Shown here: piece after piece, positions 1 through 8,067 of the stretch
Position numbering within the stretch: the stretch's first letter is position 1
Layout of the letters: every line of letters begins with the position of its first letter
Source: JACMQW01 sp964536965
GTDB taxonomy: Bacteria > Bdellovibrionota > UBA1018
Direction of reading: 5' to 3'
Length of the DNA: 64,000 bases
Assembly: GCA_964536965.1 (NCBI GenBank)
Contig: CAZIAL010000002.1
Location: 100,489 to 164,488 of the forward strand
Made by a program: the position numbers and the translations under genes
The notes under the pieces: model-generated
Told to the model about the DNA's origin: nothing
What the model saw: the letters and a program-made list of their open reading frames with translations, nothing else
Databases searched by the model: none

Positions 1-725
1 TCATTCGCCCGCGGATCGTGATCTGCATTCCCTTCGGGATCACGCAGGTGGAAAAGCGGGCCGTGAAGGAGTCCGCTCAGTCCGCCGGCGCCCGAGAAGT
101 CTATCTGATCGAAGAGCCGATGGCCGCCGCGATCGGCGCCGGACTGCCGATCCGCGAACCCTCGGGGAATATGATCGTCGATATCGGCGGTGGTACGACC
201 GAAGTCGCCGTTATCAGCCTGGGCGGCATCGTTTACTCGCGTTCGGTTCGCGTCGCCGGAGATAAGTTCGACGAAGCGATCGTCCAATATATCAAGCGCA
301 AGTACTCGCTCCTCATCGGCGAGCGGACCGCGGAGCAGATTAAGCTCGCGATCGGCTGCGCCTATCCATTCGAGGAAGAGAAGACTTACGAAGTGAAGGG
401 CCGGGACCTGATCTCCGGCGCTCCGAAAACCATCGAAGTGAATTCGGAAGAAATTCGCGACGCCCTGGCCGAGCCGGTTTCCGCGGTCGTCGATGCGATT
501 AAAACCGCGCTCGAACGGACGCCTCCGGAACTGGCGGCGGACATCGTCGATAACGGGATCATCCTGGCCGGTGGTGGAAGCCTGCTGGCGAACCTCGATG
601 TCCTCATCAAGGAAAAGACCGGTCTCCCGGTCGCCGTCGCGGAAGACCCGCTCACCTGCGTCGTGCGCGGTTCTGGAAAAGTCCTCGAGGACATGGACTT
701 GCTTCGCAAAGTTACAGTGATCTAA
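1..725 (+). CDS. mreB: Rod shape-determining protein MreB (C-terminal part)
   Basis: The gene is cut by the left window edge; about 240 C-terminal residues remain of roughly 345. MreB is the bacterial actin homologue that polymerises under the inner membrane and guides lateral cell-wall synthesis. The visible part has the MreB signature IPFGITQVEKRAVKESA, the phosphate-2 loop DIGGGTTEVAVISLGG and the adenosine motif GIILAGGGSLL near the end. The reading frame is open from the first bases, so the first in-frame GTG at base 18 is not the start. Its stop overlaps the stop of the convergent peptidase gene by 14 bases. mreC and mreD would normally follow, but the next gene here faces the opposite way, so they are not directly downstream. 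Confidence 0.97.
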   Translation, partial: IRPRIVICIPFGITQVEKRAVKESAQSAGAREVYLIEEPMAAAIGAGLPIREPSGNMIVDIGGGTTEVAVISLGGIVYSRSVRVAGDKFDEAIVQYIKRKYSLLIGERTAEQIKLAIGCAYPFEEEKTYEVKGRDLISGAPKTIEVNSEEIRDALAEPVSAVVDAIKTALERTPPELAADIVDNGIILAGGGSLLANLDVLIKEKTGLPVAVAEDPLTCVVRGSGKVLEDMDLLRKVTVI

Positions 726-2046
726 GGGCGTTCATCCGTCGATCGGGAACGATCACGGCCATGTAGAAGGCTTCGAAATAGTCTCGGTCCATGAAGAAGT
801 AACCCCGTTCCCCGGCCGCCTCGCCCCAGCTGTTTTGGATGCGGTATCCGAGGACCTTTCCGCGTGAATCACGGTAAGCGCCCGTAATGACCATCGCATG
901 GGCACCGTCGGCCTCGAGACCCACGATATCCGCCTTGGTCTGCCCCTGCGCCGTGATCGACATGAGCCCGTTCTTCGAATCGACGTATTTTCCTGCGATG
1001 GCGACCTCGATATAGACCGCTTCTTTAGCCGCGAGCTTCTGGATGAGGATGTCGTGAATCGCCGTAAATGGACCCTGCTTTTGTTCGAGGTCGGCGAAGA
1101 TGGAGCGGTTCAGAAGGCGATAGACTTCGGGTGAGCCCAGCCCTTTCGGATCCGGCTTGTATTTGGTGGCGGGGCTACTGGCGAATTTTTTAAGCTCCGG
1201 AAGGATCTGAAACGCCGACTGCTCGGGGCGAAGATTTTTCTTATTCTCGGCTTTCCAGGTGAAACGGCGAGTTTCCGTCGAACTGATATGCATCAGGACT
1301 TCGCGACCGTCACCCTCGTTCAGCTTTGCCGCGAAACTGTGGGGAGTGTAGGTCTTTCCGCCCACCTCGAATTTGGTCGGAAAGTTTCCCATCCGTCCGC
1401 GGATCTTTGCGTAAATCTCCGACTTCGCATCCTGGAGGAACTTCCAAAGTTCGATTTCCTGAAGCTCCGTCGGAGGTCCCGGAAGCGCGTTCTTTCGGGC
1501 TGCAAGCTCGGCCAGCTTTGCCTCGATTTCCGTGTTCAGCTCTTTAATCAGGGCCGTACCCACGGCAGGGTCACGAAAGTCGAGCTTCGGCTTCCACTCC
1601 TTCGCCGGAACGAGCCCGACGTTTTTCGCGAGCCAGTCGGACGTCATCGACCAACCGCCTTCGGAGATGTCGTCTCCGAAGTACAGCGCCTCCTCGACCC
1701 GATAAAAAATACTCGCCATGACGAGGTGATCCTCGCTGAGCGTGATCTGTTCGCCGAAGACCTTCTTCGCGACGCGCTCGAAGCGACCGATCGCCGCGGA
1801 AATCCAGCAGCAACCGTATTTTCCCTGATCCTTAACCACCGTATCCGCCAGCAGGATGTTTTTCGTCGGATCGCTGCGACTGATCGATCCCAGAAATGGC
1901 TCGTCCGGCGCGGCCGGAACCATGACGGCGCGGCAGGTTCGTCCACCGAGGTTCTTTCCCATCGCGTGCGCGGGAGGTGTGGCCAGAAAGAAGAGGGAGG
2001 TGGCGAAGAGGGAGGCGACAAGAAATTTCGGCAGGTGCTTTTTCAT
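712..2046 (-). CDS. Exported papain-fold (C1-type) cysteine peptidase
   Basis: 444 aa with a signal peptide ending near AHA (residues 26-28), so probably periplasmic or secreted. The nucleophile motif DQGKYGCCW (around residue 75) matches the papain QGxCGSCW pattern, but with Tyr for the first Cys and Cys for Ser. A late His motif (GAHAMVITG) and Asn motif (IQNSWGE) complete the Cys-His-Asn triad. The long insert between Cys and His and the phrase LAKNVGLVPAKEW recall bleomycin hydrolase/PepC (C1B) peptidases, which are normally cytoplasmic. Family assignment to the papain clan is firm; substrate is unknown. It converges on and slightly overlaps mreB. Confidence 0.82.
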   Translation of the reverse strand: MKKHLPKFLVASLFATSLFFLATPPAHAMGKNLGGRTCRAVMVPAAPDEPFLGSISRSDPTKNILLADTVVKDQGKYGCCWISAAIGRFERVAKKVFGEQITLSEDHLVMASIFYRVEEALYFGDDISEGGWSMTSDWLAKNVGLVPAKEWKPKLDFRDPAVGTALIKELNTEIEAKLAELAARKNALPGPPTELQEIELWKFLQDAKSEIYAKIRGRMGNFPTKFEVGGKTYTPHSFAAKLNEGDGREVLMHISSTETRRFTWKAENKKNLRPEQSAFQILPELKKFASSPATKYKPDPKGLGSPEVYRLLNRSIFADLEQKQGPFTAIHDILIQKLAAKEAVYIEVAIAGKYVDSKNGLMSITAQGQTKADIVGLEADGAHAMVITGAYRDSRGKVLGYRIQNSWGEAAGERGYFFMDRDYFEAFYMAVIVPDRRMNALRSL

Positions 2047-2162
2047 CTCTAAATATAGAGATCGGTTCCCGCGGGCGACGGATTGAAAGGAAAATGAACG
2101 TTTTCGAGGTTTTTGCGTCGTTCTTTACGTCATTTCGATGACGCTGCGACACGAGTCGGCTT

Positions 2163-2612
2163 TTAGTATCCCGCCGGATGCCCTTCGACGATCGCCGAAC
2201 CGTAAGTCCGATCCCCTTCGCATAGGGTCACCTGCACCGAGAGGAGTCGGAGGGTTGGCGCCTCGGCGCGAAAGCGGGAGATGACGATCTCCCGAACGCG
2301 AGTGAAGATCGATGCTCCGAGAGACTCGCATGTGGGAAAATCTCGGGCTGCGGGCAGGAGATCCTCATTTTCGTTCAGATAAGAATGTGGGAGCGAGGCA
2401 AGGGCCCCCCGGGTCGCGGACTCGAGGGTCGGAAAGTCCACGATTCGCCCGCGAATCGGCTCGCCGGTGAACGTCAGAACGGTCTTCCAGAGGTGGGAAT
2501 GAGGTGTTTCGCGAACATCGAGGGAATGCGAGGCCTCGAAGTCGAAATAAAGAAGGAGTTTCGTACGAAAAAGGGCGTCACTCGATGTTGGCGGATTAAA
2601 GTTCGACGACAT
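2163..2612 (-). CDS. Divergent PTPS/QueD-family protein (second copy)
   Basis: 149 aa using the ATG at 2612, which overlaps the end of the upstream PTPS gene by 17 bases; in-frame codons further upstream lie inside that gene and look like out-of-frame translation. It shows the 6-pyruvoyl-tetrahydropterin synthase pattern: FEASHSL followed by HSHLW (the three zinc histidines of the HxnHxH motif), then DFPTLES, HSYLN, FPTCESLG and a closing CEG strand. The catalytic Cys expected just before HxH is absent. Queuosine, archaeosine or pterin synthesis are the usual roles of the family, but the specific reaction here cannot be assigned. It is probably translationally coupled to its neighbour and could form mixed oligomers with it. 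Confidence 0.72.
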   Translation of the reverse strand: MSSNFNPPTSSDALFRTKLLLYFDFEASHSLDVRETPHSHLWKTVLTFTGEPIRGRIVDFPTLESATRGALASLPHSYLNENEDLLPAARDFPTCESLGASIFTRVREIVISRFRAEAPTLRLLSVQVTLCEGDRTYGSAIVEGHPAGY

Positions 2613-3102
2613 AGGAGGCCCCCTGTCCGAGCATTTCTTCGATCTGTGTTTCGACGGAGCGAACGCGCGCCTTCTCGAGTTCGGCCCGCGGAAGCGACGC
2701 GACGAGGCGCTCGCAAAAGACCCGCGCCAGTGATTCCGTGGTGATGTTGTCCACGGGAAGAAGTACGACTTCATCGGCTGGGAAAACATACCGCTTTCCG
2801 CAGATTTCAGTTTCGAAGTCCCGCGGTCCCTGACCGAGGATTTTTCCGAACGGGTTCTTTTCGGCGAGGAGAATTTTCTCGTCCCACTCCCGACAGATCC
2901 GGCGCATCGCTGTTTTCAGCTCGGAGAAGGGGAGCATCGTTTCGAGCGAGTGCATCTCGAACTCAACCTTCACGACGGTCCGGTAATTATGCCCATGAAG
3001 GTTTTCTTTGGTGCCGTCCGGAAAGACGGTGAGGTGAGCCGCTGAAAACTTCAGCGCTTCCTTCCGGATCTGAATTCTGAAAAAGCCCTTAAATTCCGAC
3101 AT
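2596..3102 (-). CDS. 6-pyruvoyl-tetrahydropterin synthase / QueD-family protein
   Basis: 168 aa. The zinc site is clear: FSAAHLTVFPDGTKE followed by LHGHNY supplies three histidines. MPFSELK corresponds to the conserved 'M..DF..LK' segment, NITTESLA to the 'PT.E..A' segment, and SVETQIEE to the closing 'E' strand that binds the pterin. Family members convert dihydroneopterin triphosphate to 6-pyruvoyl-tetrahydropterin or 6-carboxy-tetrahydropterin (QueD, preQ0 pathway). In the CxxxHGH catalytic motif the Cys is Lys (KENLHGH), so neither the normal Cys nor the Glu of folate-type PTPS-III is present. No queC, queE or queF is nearby, so pathway assignment is tentative. First gene of a two-gene unit with the divergent copy at 2163-2612. 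Confidence 0.82.
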   Translation of the reverse strand: MSEFKGFFRIQIRKEALKFSAAHLTVFPDGTKENLHGHNYRTVVKVEFEMHSLETMLPFSELKTAMRRICREWDEKILLAEKNPFGKILGQGPRDFETEICGKRYVFPADEVVLLPVDNITTESLARVFCERLVASLPRAELEKARVRSVETQIEEMLGQGASYVVEL

Positions 3103-3187
3103 TTTTTACTGCCCTGCAGGTAACGCACTTTGTTAGCGATTTGAAGACCTTTTTTTGGTAGGGTCCCGGCCAGCCCGATTAAACTCC

Positions 3188-3979
3188 ATGAAATCACGAG
3201 AATTATCCCCCATACTTCCGACTTCTTTGCGCGATCGGGTGGCCCTGGTCACGGGAAGCGGACGCGGAATCGGTGCGGCCACCGCGGAGGCGCTCGCGGA
3301 ACGCGGGGCGCGGGTCTACCTCTGCAGTCGGACGGCATCGGAAGTCGAAGGGGTCATCTCACGGCTCCAAACTCGATTCGGTTCGGAACGCATTCAGGGA
3401 AAATCGATCGACCTTGCGAATCCGGACTCCTTGGTTCGCCTCTTTGACCAGGTTGAGGAATCGTTCGGGGAGTGCGCGCGAATTCTCGTCAACAACGCGG
3501 CCGTCGGTTACGTCACGGACTTTCTGGAAACCTCGTCGTCGCGAATGTTGGAGATCTGGGAAGAAATCCAGAAGATCAACATGCGCGCTCCCTACCTTCT
3601 CTCCCATGAGTTCATGCGCCGTATTGCCGCCGCATCCGCAACTGCCGATGACCGTGGCGGAGCCATCGTGAATATCGGTTCGCTCGGCGGAATCCGCGGA
3701 ACTGAAAAGTTTCCGGGTCTTTCCGCCTACGTCGCCTCCAAATTCGCCGTCGCCGGAATGACGGAAGCGCTCGCAGTCGAAGGTAAGCCCATCGGCGTTC
3801 GCGTCAACGCGGTTGCGCCGGGTGCGGTCGCCACCGAAATGCTGCGAAAGGCGGCACCCCACCTGCGAACGGAGACGACGCCGGCCGACGTGGCTAAAAT
3901 CATCGCCTACCTTTGCGACTCCCAGGAATCCGGCGCCCTTTCCGGTACGATTCTCGAGATTCACTCGAATCTCGAATAA
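3188..3979 (+). CDS. Short-chain dehydrogenase/reductase (SDR)
   Basis: 263 aa from the ATG at 3188 (a TTG 33 bases upstream is also in frame). Classical SDR Rossmann fold: VTGSGRGIGAATA binds NAD(P) near the N-terminus, NNAAVG is the NNAG-type motif, IVNIGSLGG carries the catalytic Ser, and SAYVASKFA carries the catalytic YxxxK. APGAVATEM is the usual segment after the active site. This is the FabG-like family; the substrate cannot be read from sequence. It sits 7 bases ahead of rlmE and is probably co-transcribed with it. It diverges from the PTPS genes across 85 bases. Confidence 0.9.
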   Translation: MKSRELSPILPTSLRDRVALVTGSGRGIGAATAEALAERGARVYLCSRTASEVEGVISRLQTRFGSERIQGKSIDLANPDSLVRLFDQVEESFGECARILVNNAAVGYVTDFLETSSSRMLEIWEEIQKINMRAPYLLSHEFMRRIAAASATADDRGGAIVNIGSLGGIRGTEKFPGLSAYVASKFAVAGMTEALAVEGKPIGVRVNAVAPGAVATEMLRKAAPHLRTETTPADVAKIIAYLCDSQESGALSGTILEIHSNLE

Positions 3980-3986
3980 GGAATTT

Positions 3987-4604
3987 ATGGCCTACGATCC
4001 AAAGGACTATTTTTACCGAAAAGCGAAGGAAGAGAACTACGCCGCGCGATCGGTCTTTAAAATTCAGGAAATTGACCAGCGTCTGCGCATTTTCAAACCC
4101 GGAATGAAAGTGCTCGATCTCGGCGCGGCTCCCGGGTCCTGGTCCCAGTACGCATCCGAAAAAGTGGGGCCCCATGGACGCGTGCTCGGAATCGACATCC
4201 AACCAATTAAAATCACCCTCCCCAACGCGCTCTTTCTTACCGCCGATATGCGCGAACTCGATCTCGCGAAAACGATGGCGGATAACGGAGTGAAACCGCC
4301 ATTTGATCTCGTCCTTTCGGACATGGCTCCGAAGACGACCGGCTACCGGCTCCAGGATCAGATGCGATCGTTGGAACTCTGTGAACTCGCCGTCCGCACT
4401 TCCGAACGCTTTCTCAGACCCGGGGGCGGATTCGTCTGTAAACTATTTCACAGCGACGAGTTCGAGAAATTTCGGGGCAATCTCCGCGAAATCTTCGCCA
4501 AGATCGACATCATCAAGCCAAAGAGCGTGCGTGAAGGATCGAAAGAGATTTTCTTCGTCGCCCGCGGCTTTCGCCCGCGGACGACGATAAAGTCGGAGGA
4601 CTGA
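3987..4604 (+). CDS. rlmE: 23S rRNA (uridine-2552-2'-O)-methyltransferase RlmE (FtsJ)
   Basis: 205 aa, the normal family length, from an ATG with AAGGA about 6 bases upstream. It methylates the 2'-OH of U2552 in the ribosomal A-loop with S-adenosylmethionine. Visible motifs: ARSVFKI with the first catalytic Lys, DLGAAPGSWSQ for SAM binding, DLVLSDMAP with the catalytic Asp, GGGFVCKLF with the second Lys, and REGSKEIFFVARGF with the final Glu. The K-D-K-E tetrad is thus complete. Upstream in-frame codons overlap the SDR gene and are not real. It converges with the exported lysozyme-like gene. Confidence 0.95.
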   Translation: MAYDPKDYFYRKAKEENYAARSVFKIQEIDQRLRIFKPGMKVLDLGAAPGSWSQYASEKVGPHGRVLGIDIQPIKITLPNALFLTADMRELDLAKTMADNGVKPPFDLVLSDMAPKTTGYRLQDQMRSLELCELAVRTSERFLRPGGGFVCKLFHSDEFEKFRGNLREIFAKIDIIKPKSVREGSKEIFFVARGFRPRTTIKSED

Positions 4605-4629
4605 TTCCAGCGGTATCAACCGCGAGCAA

Positions 4630-5637
4630 TCAGTTATAACAAGGTTTGAATTCACGCATGAGCTGGCCGATGTAGCCGCCGTAGGCGTGGTGGAATTCGT
4701 TGAAGTAGGTCGAAATCTTCATTCCCGGACCCGGGTAGATGCGGCCGTCGAACTTCATCGTCTCGGCCTTCTGGTCGATGAGTTGGGTCACGAGCATGTC
4801 CATCGCGCAGCGAATATGGGCCACGGGCTTGCGCACCTCTTTTAGAGGGAGCAGACAATGGGGCGCGAATCGACGATTCGACTTACGCAGCGATTCGCTT
4901 CGCTCGAGCTGGTACATGCCGAACGCGTAGTTTCCCGTGACGTCGCGATGGTCCTTTACGTCATTGTTGCAGCCGGATTCGATTCCGGCGATGGAGGCCA
5001 TGGTCCAGACCCAGAACTTCTTCTTCATATCGTGGTCGAATTTCGACCAGTTCGGGCAAACGCGAGGAGCGCTCTCCATGCCGAGAATTTCGTTCGAGAG
5101 AAAAACGGGCGAGAGAGACTCCTCGATGTAGGTCTTTACGATCCGACCGTAGGAACCGTACTCGCCTTCGGCATCCAGGAAGAGATTGCACTTCGGCCAG
5201 GCCGACTTTAGGCCGCCCTGGGGGGATAATTTAAAGCGCACGGGATGAACTTCGCGAGCCCGCTTCTGTTTCGGTGCGGGTGTTTTCGGTTCGATCGCCG
5301 ACGTGGATTTACCGCCGCTTTGTTGTTCCATCGCCTCGATGACGAAGTCTTCTTCCTCGATCGCGACCTTGCTTTCGCGCTCGCGAAGCGCGCGAAAATC
5401 TTCGGCGGTCATCGAGATGTCCGACATGTCCAGGGGAGCTTCTTCGATATGTTCCAGATCGGCGTTCCGCTCCGCTTCGGTGATCGCGGCGAATCCGGAG
5501 CTCTGGCCGTCGCGCTGGGCGGGAGAGTTCTGCTTTAGATCGTTCGCGTCTCCGCGCACGAGCGAGGTCAGGCTGATCGCGGTAATCGAAAGAAGGACGG
5601 GTAGGCCCCTAAGGGATCTAAAATCGAATTTTTTCAT
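4630..5637 (-). CDS. Exported protein with lysozyme/transglycosylase-like domain
   Basis: 335 aa from the ATG at 5637, giving an N-terminal hydrophobic signal (LPVLLSITAISLTSLV). Residues from about 30 to 130 are acidic and low-complexity, a likely disordered linker. The C-terminal half holds IAGIESGCN followed about 20 residues later by GNYAFGMYQLE, which resembles the catalytic Glu (ES) and G.xGLMQ motifs of SLT-type lytic transglycosylases. Four to five Cys in this half may form disulfides. The likely role is cleavage of peptidoglycan in the periplasm, but the match is weak and it may be a catalytically altered relative. It stands alone, convergent with rlmE. Confidence 0.6.
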   Translation of the reverse strand: MKKFDFRSLRGLPVLLSITAISLTSLVRGDANDLKQNSPAQRDGQSSGFAAITEAERNADLEHIEEAPLDMSDISMTAEDFRALRERESKVAIEEEDFVIEAMEQQSGGKSTSAIEPKTPAPKQKRAREVHPVRFKLSPQGGLKSAWPKCNLFLDAEGEYGSYGRIVKTYIEESLSPVFLSNEILGMESAPRVCPNWSKFDHDMKKKFWVWTMASIAGIESGCNNDVKDHRDVTGNYAFGMYQLERSESLRKSNRRFAPHCLLPLKEVRKPVAHIRCAMDMLVTQLIDQKAETMKFDGRIYPGPGMKISTYFNEFHHAYGGYIGQLMREFKPCYN

Positions 5638-5759
5638 GGCGGCAAGACACTCCTGAAGCGGGGGTGGAGACACAGGGAACCGGACCTACCTTTTGCACGA
5701 GTTAGACCATCCAGGGGCGGCAAATTCTCTATTCTTTACGCAGGAAGGGAGGTCGGGAC

Positions 5760-5778
5760 CTGTCGAAGATTTCGACAG
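5760..5778. promoter_or_regulatory. Perfect 8-bp inverted repeat upstream of the RibD-C gene
   Basis: CTGTCGAA-GAT-TTCGACAG is a perfect 8+8 inverted repeat with a 3-base centre, 42 bases before the RibD-C start codon. The symmetry and position fit an operator for a dimeric repressor. It could also form a short mRNA hairpin. No regulator gene is adjacent. Confidence 0.35.
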
Positions 5779-5819
5779 ATGTCTTTCCTTTGCGGGAGGC
5801 TTCGAGTTTAGATGGAAGC

Positions 5820-6494
5820 ATGTATGTTTACTCGAATTTAGCGACCAGTCTCGATGGAAAGATCGCGACGACCGGACGGGAATTTCTGATCCTCGGATCT
5901 CCGGATGATATCCGTCTTTTGCGTAAGCTCCGGAGCGAAGCCGATGCCGTCGTCTACGGCGCAGAGGTGCTCCGAGCGTTTCGCCGGGCTTGTCTGCCGC
6001 TGAATCCGAAGCATCGACTTACGAACGCGGTACTGAGTCGCACCCTGGCCGGGATTGATCCCGAATGGCCTTTTTTCAGGGACCCGCGCATCGATCGTAT
6101 TCTTTATGTGACGGGAGCGGTTCCGGCCGCCCGGCGCCGCCGCTTCGCCGAGACGTGCACTCTCGTTAAAGTTTCCGCGAGGGATCCCGCGCGCGACATT
6201 CTCCGGGACCTGCGTCGGCGCAAATTCACGCATGTCGGTGTCGAGGGTGGCGGCGCGGTGATGTGGGAGTTCGTCGCGCTCAACGCGATCGACCGCTACT
6301 ACCTCACGCTGACGCCCCGACTGCTTGGCGGACGGTACGCGCCCACGCTCGTCGACGGGCCGGGATTCAGCCCGGATCGGGTTCTGAACGTACGGCTCGA
6401 GACCGTAAAGAAGCGAGGTTCAGAACTGTTCTTAACGTATGTTCCGGTAAAGGGGCGCGGCCGGAGGCACCCCGAGATCTCCGGCAAATCCTAG
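5820..6494 (+). CDS. RibD C-terminal-domain (dihydrofolate-reductase-like) reductase
   Basis: 224 aa from the ATG at 5820. Matches the RibD_C fold: NLATSLDGKIAT at the N-terminus (substrate and NADPH side), a middle segment with EADAVVYGAEV, and VGVEGGGAVMWEF near residue 145, the typical 'GG..L...F' cofactor motif, followed by DRYYLTLTPRLLGG. Stand-alone proteins of this type reduce 5-amino-6-ribosylaminouracil phosphate in riboflavin synthesis or related pyrimidine/pterin compounds. No deaminase domain is fused and no other rib gene is nearby, so the substrate is uncertain. Preceded by a perfect inverted repeat at 5760-5778. Confidence 0.8.
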   Translation: MYVYSNLATSLDGKIATTGREFLILGSPDDIRLLRKLRSEADAVVYGAEVLRAFRRACLPLNPKHRLTNAVLSRTLAGIDPEWPFFRDPRIDRILYVTGAVPAARRRRFAETCTLVKVSARDPARDILRDLRRRKFTHVGVEGGGAVMWEFVALNAIDRYYLTLTPRLLGGRYAPTLVDGPGFSPDRVLNVRLETVKKRGSELFLTYVPVKGRGRRHPEISGKS

Positions 6495-6505
6495 AAGGAG
6501 CCCTT

Positions 6506-6718
6506 TTAGCGGATTTCCGTGGGAGCCGGACAACCGGGACAAGGTGCGGCGATCGCCTTGGTATAGAAGGTCCAGAGCGTAAATACCGACTTCCGAAGCC
6601 CCGTCGCCATGATCGTGACGAGGGAAATCGTGATTGCGATCAGAAGGACATACTCGATCAGGGCCTGGCCCGCTTCGGAAGCATGGAGGTTGGTTTGTTG
6701 GTCTTCGCCCTTTCGCAT
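6506..6718 (-). CDS. Flp-type pilin / prepilin
   Basis: 70 aa. The short leader ends in Gly followed by QALIEYVLLI, the Flp/type IVb prepilin signature with Glu at +5 and Tyr at +6 after the cleavage site; a continuous hydrophobic helix follows (residues about 19-42). Such pilins are cleaved by TadV-type prepilin peptidase and assembled by the Tad apparatus for adhesion. None of the Tad genes (tadA, tadB, tadC, rcpA) lies in this window, so it is an orphan pilin gene here. The tail contains CPGC, unusual for Flp. It diverges from the TlpA gene with only 30 bases between starts. Confidence 0.82.
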   Translation of the reverse strand: MRKGEDQQTNLHASEAGQALIEYVLLIAITISLVTIMATGLRKSVFTLWTFYTKAIAAPCPGCPAPTEIR

Positions 6719-6748
6719 CTTCTCTATTTTCGGTTAGGATCGGTGTGA

Positions 6749-7366
6749 ATGGCAAATGATTCTCAACCTGCCGGAACCCCTGGGAAAAAGCTCTCGGTCG
6801 CGAGCGTGCTGGTACCCGTAGCGGGCATTCTAGCGGTGACCCTCCTGGCCCTGGGTTACATCCGGGCCCGCGAAAACGAGCATCCCAGTGGAGACGGTCA
6901 TTCCCATGAGGGAGCCATTCGCAGGAAAGTCGGAGAAAAAATTCCGGATCTCACCTTAAGGACCCTAGACGGGCAGGCGGTGAAACTTTCCGAGATCAAG
7001 GGAAAGGTCATTCTCCTGAACTTCTGGGCGACCTGGTGTCCGCCGTGCGTGCTCGAAATGCCGTCGTTGCAGAAACTATCCACGGAATACGGTCCGAAGG
7101 GACTTGCCGTCGTCGGACTGAATTTGGATGAGAACCCAGAAGAAGTGCTCTCGCCGTTTCTGAAAAAACATTCGATCGAATTCCAAATGTTCGTGGATCC
7201 CAAAGGCGAAGTCGCCGACCGGTTTACGATCTCCGGCCTGCCCCTGACGATCGTCGTCGACGCGAAGCAGACCCTGCTGCTCGAGCAACTGGGCGACGAG
7301 GACTGGTTCGCGCCAGCCTTCCGCGCGCAGTTCGAGAAGTGGCTCGGGGAGGTCGATGCCGGATGA
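6749..7366 (+). CDS. Membrane-anchored TlpA/ResA-like thiol-disulfide oxidoreductase
   Basis: 205 aa. An N-terminal transmembrane anchor (about residues 15-40) is followed by a periplasmic thioredoxin fold starting at KIPDLTLRTLDG. The active site WATWCPPC gives a CPPC motif as in TlpA and ResA, and the cis-proline segment SGLPLTIVVD follows. The usual role is reduction of periplasmic disulfides, for example in cytochrome c maturation. A His-rich patch (HPSGDGHSHEG) lies just after the anchor. The stop overlaps the next start (ATGA), so translation is coupled to the PAP2 gene; no cytochrome biogenesis genes are adjacent. Confidence 0.88.
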   Translation: MANDSQPAGTPGKKLSVASVLVPVAGILAVTLLALGYIRARENEHPSGDGHSHEGAIRRKVGEKIPDLTLRTLDGQAVKLSEIKGKVILLNFWATWCPPCVLEMPSLQKLSTEYGPKGLAVVGLNLDENPEEVLSPFLKKHSIEFQMFVDPKGEVADRFTISGLPLTIVVDAKQTLLLEQLGDEDWFAPAFRAQFEKWLGEVDAG

Positions 7367-8067
7367 CGTTGCCGCTTTTTCTGACTCCTCGACTTAAATA
7401 TCCGGCGGGTGCGGCTCTTTTCGTCATCGCGCTGGTCATGTACTCGACGACGAATCATTTTCCGATCTTCACTCCGCGGGAACTCCCGATGTTCGCCATG
7501 GACGACGCCATACCGTTTGTTCCATGGACGGTCCTCATCTATGTGAGCGAATACTTTTTTTTCATCGCGATCTACCTCACCTGCCGGGACATGGTAAATC
7601 TAAACAAGTATCTCTATTCTTTCCTGGCGACCCAGGGATTCAGCTGCTTGATTTTTTTTCTATGGCCGACGACTTTTCCGCGCCATCTTTTCCCGATCCC
7701 GGACGGGACCCATCCGCTGATCGCGGGGGTTTGGACATGGCTCCGTGAAGCGGACGCACCGACGAACTGTTTTCCGTCTCTCCACGTCTCCACCGTGTAT
7801 CTATCGGCCTATATCTTCCTCGATGAACAGCGGGAGAAGTTTCCTCTTTTCATCGTATGGGGAACTCTCATCGCGCTTTCGACGCTCCCGACGAAACAGC
7901 ATTACGCGATCGATATCGTCGCGGGATGGCTTCTGAGCGTGGTGGCTTACTGGTACTTCCATCGAAAGGCGAAGTATCGTCCGGTCGTCCTATTCGGAGA
8001 AAGCCCCGCCGCGCAGTTCGCGACCAGCCGTGCGGTCGTTTCGGACGATCACCAGGCGAATCGATAG
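7363..8067 (+). CDS. PAP2-superfamily membrane phosphatase/phosphotransferase
   Basis: 234 aa from the ATG overlapping the upstream stop. Six hydrophobic segments are visible. CFPSLHVS corresponds to PAP2 motif 2 (SxxH) and TKQHYAIDIVAG to motif 3 (HxxxD); both catalytic histidines are present, while motif 1 (KxxxxxxRP) is not clear. This arrangement is closest to the Aur1/inositol-phosphotransferase-like branch of PAP2 proteins, acting on lipid phosphates in the membrane. The substrate is not known. The last 19 bases overlap the end of convergent hutI. Confidence 0.83.
   Translation: MTLPLFLTPRLKYPAGAALFVIALVMYSTTNHFPIFTPRELPMFAMDDAIPFVPWTVLIYVSEYFFFIAIYLTCRDMVNLNKYLYSFLATQGFSCLIFFLWPTTFPRHLFPIPDGTHPLIAGVWTWLREADAPTNCFPSLHVSTVYLSAYIFLDEQREKFPLFIVWGTLIALSTLPTKQHYAIDIVAGWLLSVVAYWYFHRKAKYRPVVLFGESPAAQFATSRAVVSDDHQANR

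Noticed and set aside
1288..2052. Long plus-strand open frame (254 codons) opposite the exported peptidase
   Set aside because: It is antisense to a well-supported peptidase with signal peptide and catalytic triad. High GC produces long shadow frames like this throughout the window.
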